Below, piece by piece: positions 4,286-5,494 of a DNA stretch of 5,494 nucleotides (within the stretch, counting starts at the first letter, position 1; every line of letters begins with the position of its first letter). Under the pieces are notes generated by a model, which was not told the DNA's origin, searched no databases, and saw only the letters and a list, made by a program, of their open reading frames with translations. The DNA comes from an uncultured Chloroflexota bacterium (GTDB taxonomy: Bacteria > Chloroflexota > Anaerolineae > Anaerolineales > Villigracilaceae), in assembly GCA_903837815.1 (NCBI GenBank), contig CAILWD010000385.1, forward strand, positions 1 through 5,494, written 5' to 3'. Made by a program: the position numbers and the translations under genes.

Positions 4286-5494
4286 CCGCGCCCCGCTTTG
4301 TGCTGGCAGCCCCGTCGAGCGGCAGCGGCAAGACCACGCTTGCCACGGGACTGATGTCCGCATTTGCGGAGCGCATGACCGTGCAAGCCTACAAAGTGGG
4401 GCCCGACTACATTGACCCTGGCTATCACACCGCCGCCACGGGTCGCCCCTCGCGCAACCTCGACACGTGGATGATTCCCCCTTCGCGGGTGAAAGAGTTA
4501 TTTTCGCGCAGCGCACTCGGCGCGGACATCTGCATCATCGAAGGCGTGATGGGACTCTTCGACGGCTACGACGGGCGCACCGAATCAGGCAGCACGGCGG
4601 AGGTTGCCAAACTGCTGTCCGCGCCTGTGGTGCTGGTTATCGACGCGGGGAGCATGGCTCGCAGCGCGGCGGCGATTGCGCTGGGATTCAAGACCTTCGA
4701 CCCTGATTTGAATCTCACGGGTGTCATCCTCAACAATGTGGCGGGAGCGGCGCATGCCCAATGGCTGACCGAAGCCGTCCAATCCGTCGGCTTGACCGTT
4801 TTGGGCTGTGTGCCACGCGACCAGAATCTATCCGTCCCCGAACGCCATCTTGGACTGTACATGGCGGGCGAACGCAGTGCGGCAACGCAAAAATTTATCG
4901 AAGCCGCGAAGGAAGTTGTCCGCCAGAATATTGATTTATCCGCGCTTGAAAATTTGGCGCGAACTGCCTCCGAACTTGGAGTCCAAACGCTTCGCGTCCC
5001 GACTTTGGACTATCAAAATCCCGCGACCCGAATCGCCGTTGCCCGCGACGAAGCCTTCTGCTTTTACTACGAAGACAACTTCGACCTGCTGCGCGAAGCG
5101 GGCGCGGAACTGGTCTTCTTTAGCCCGTTGCATGACTCCGCCCCGCCCCCCGCTTTGAGCGGACTCTACCTCGGCGGCGGCTACCCCGAACTCTACGCGG
5201 CGCAACTCGCGGAAAACGTATCCATGCGAACAGCGTTGAAATCCGCCATCGAGTCGGGAATCCCGACCTATGCCGAATGCGGCGGGTTGATGTCACTCGC
5301 GGAATCCTACTTCGACGAAGCGGGAAACGAATACCCGATGATGGGCGTCCTGCCTGGCTCGACCCGCCTGACGGGCAAACTCAAAATGGGCTACCGCGAA
5401 GTCGTCGGGTTGGAATCCAGCCCACTGCTTGAAAAAGGTCAAACCGCCCGCGGGCATGAATTCCACTACTCCGAATGGATTCGCCCCGAAGAAA
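4282..5494 (+). CDS. cbiA: Cobyrinate a,c-diamide synthase CbiA/CobB, N-terminal 404 codons (cut by window edge)
   Basis: Glutamine- and ATP-dependent enzyme that amidates the a and c carboxylates of cobyrinate (or hydrogenobyrinate in the aerobic route). The frame is open to the last base with no stop; family members are about 450-460 residues, so roughly 50 residues are missing. The N-terminal dethiobiotin-synthetase-like ATPase domain (about 1-230) shows P-loop PSSGSGKTT (11-19), KVGPDYIDPGYHT (38-50), IEGVMGLFDGYDG (86-98) and VPRDQNLSVPERHLGL (177-192). The class-I-type glutamine amidotransferase domain starts near 249 and shows GLYLGGGYPELYA (294-306), the nucleophile Cys333 in YAECGG (330-335), and the RGHEFHYSEW motif (390-399). 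The terminal His-containing segment would lie beyond the edge. The start is set by the ATGA overlap with cobO2. CbiA and CobB cannot be told apart here without knowing whether the genome uses the anaerobic or aerobic pathway. Confidence 0.93.
   Translation, partial: MTAPRFVLAAPSSGSGKTTLATGLMSAFAERMTVQAYKVGPDYIDPGYHTAATGRPSRNLDTWMIPPSRVKELFSRSALGADICIIEGVMGLFDGYDGRTESGSTAEVAKLLSAPVVLVIDAGSMARSAAAIALGFKTFDPDLNLTGVILNNVAGAAHAQWLTEAVQSVGLTVLGCVPRDQNLSVPERHLGLYMAGERSAATQKFIEAAKEVVRQNIDLSALENLARTASELGVQTLRVPTLDYQNPATRIAVARDEAFCFYYEDNFDLLREAGAELVFFSPLHDSAPPPALSGLYLGGGYPELYAAQLAENVSMRTALKSAIESGIPTYAECGGLMSLAESYFDEAGNEYPMMGVLPGSTRLTGKLKMGYREVVGLESSPLLEKGQTARGHEFHYSEWIRPEE

Noticed and set aside
4467..5205. 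Several short open frames on both strands within 4467-5205
   Set aside because: All overlap the continuous cbiA frame, which carries P-loop and amidotransferase motifs throughout. They are shadow frames.

Overview
The window holds a compact, entirely plus-strand corrinoid (vitamin B12) gene cluster: a three-gene ABC importer (btuF, btuC, btuD), two tandem genes for corrinoid adenosyltransferases (cobO copies 1 and 2), and the first 404 codons of cobyrinate a,c-diamide synthase (cbiA), which runs off the right edge. All genes are intact except the edge-truncated cbiA. No RNA gene, CRISPR array, transposase or phage gene is visible.

The likely source is a Chloroflexota bacterium of the Anaerolineae type. 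This is an inference from three things: the lipoprotein signal followed by an Ala/Pro/Thr-rich tether on the binding protein, the GC-rich coding sequence with strong Shine-Dalgarno sites, and several kinds of intergenic inverted repeat that I associate with such genomes. No marker gene confirms it.

Layout: 1-115 is a leader with a terminator-like hairpin (4-28) and a double-hairpin repeat (44-95). btuF is 116-1096, btuC 1156-2136, btuD 2245-3012, cobO copy 1 3101-3628, cobO copy 2 3761-4285, and cbiA 4282 to the edge. Each of the four true gaps between genes is largely filled by a different inverted repeat (1101-1145, 2145-2221, 3018-3085, 3630-3750). The only junction without a repeat is cobO2/cbiA, where stop and start overlap (ATGA).

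Working model: the lipoprotein BtuF captures a corrinoid outside the membrane, BtuC carries it across, and BtuD supplies ATP-driven power. The CobO enzymes then attach the 5'-deoxyadenosyl group to the cobalt. CbiA amidates the a and c side chains of cobyrinate. Uptake and late-stage synthesis or remodelling are therefore encoded side by side.

The genes belong to known families, and I see no wholly new system. The most interesting points are the divergence of the second CobO at positions tied to the corrinoid-reduction mechanism, the first 31 shared codons that stay nearly identical between the two cobO copies, and the dense packing of unrelated inverted repeats directly against ribosome binding sites.
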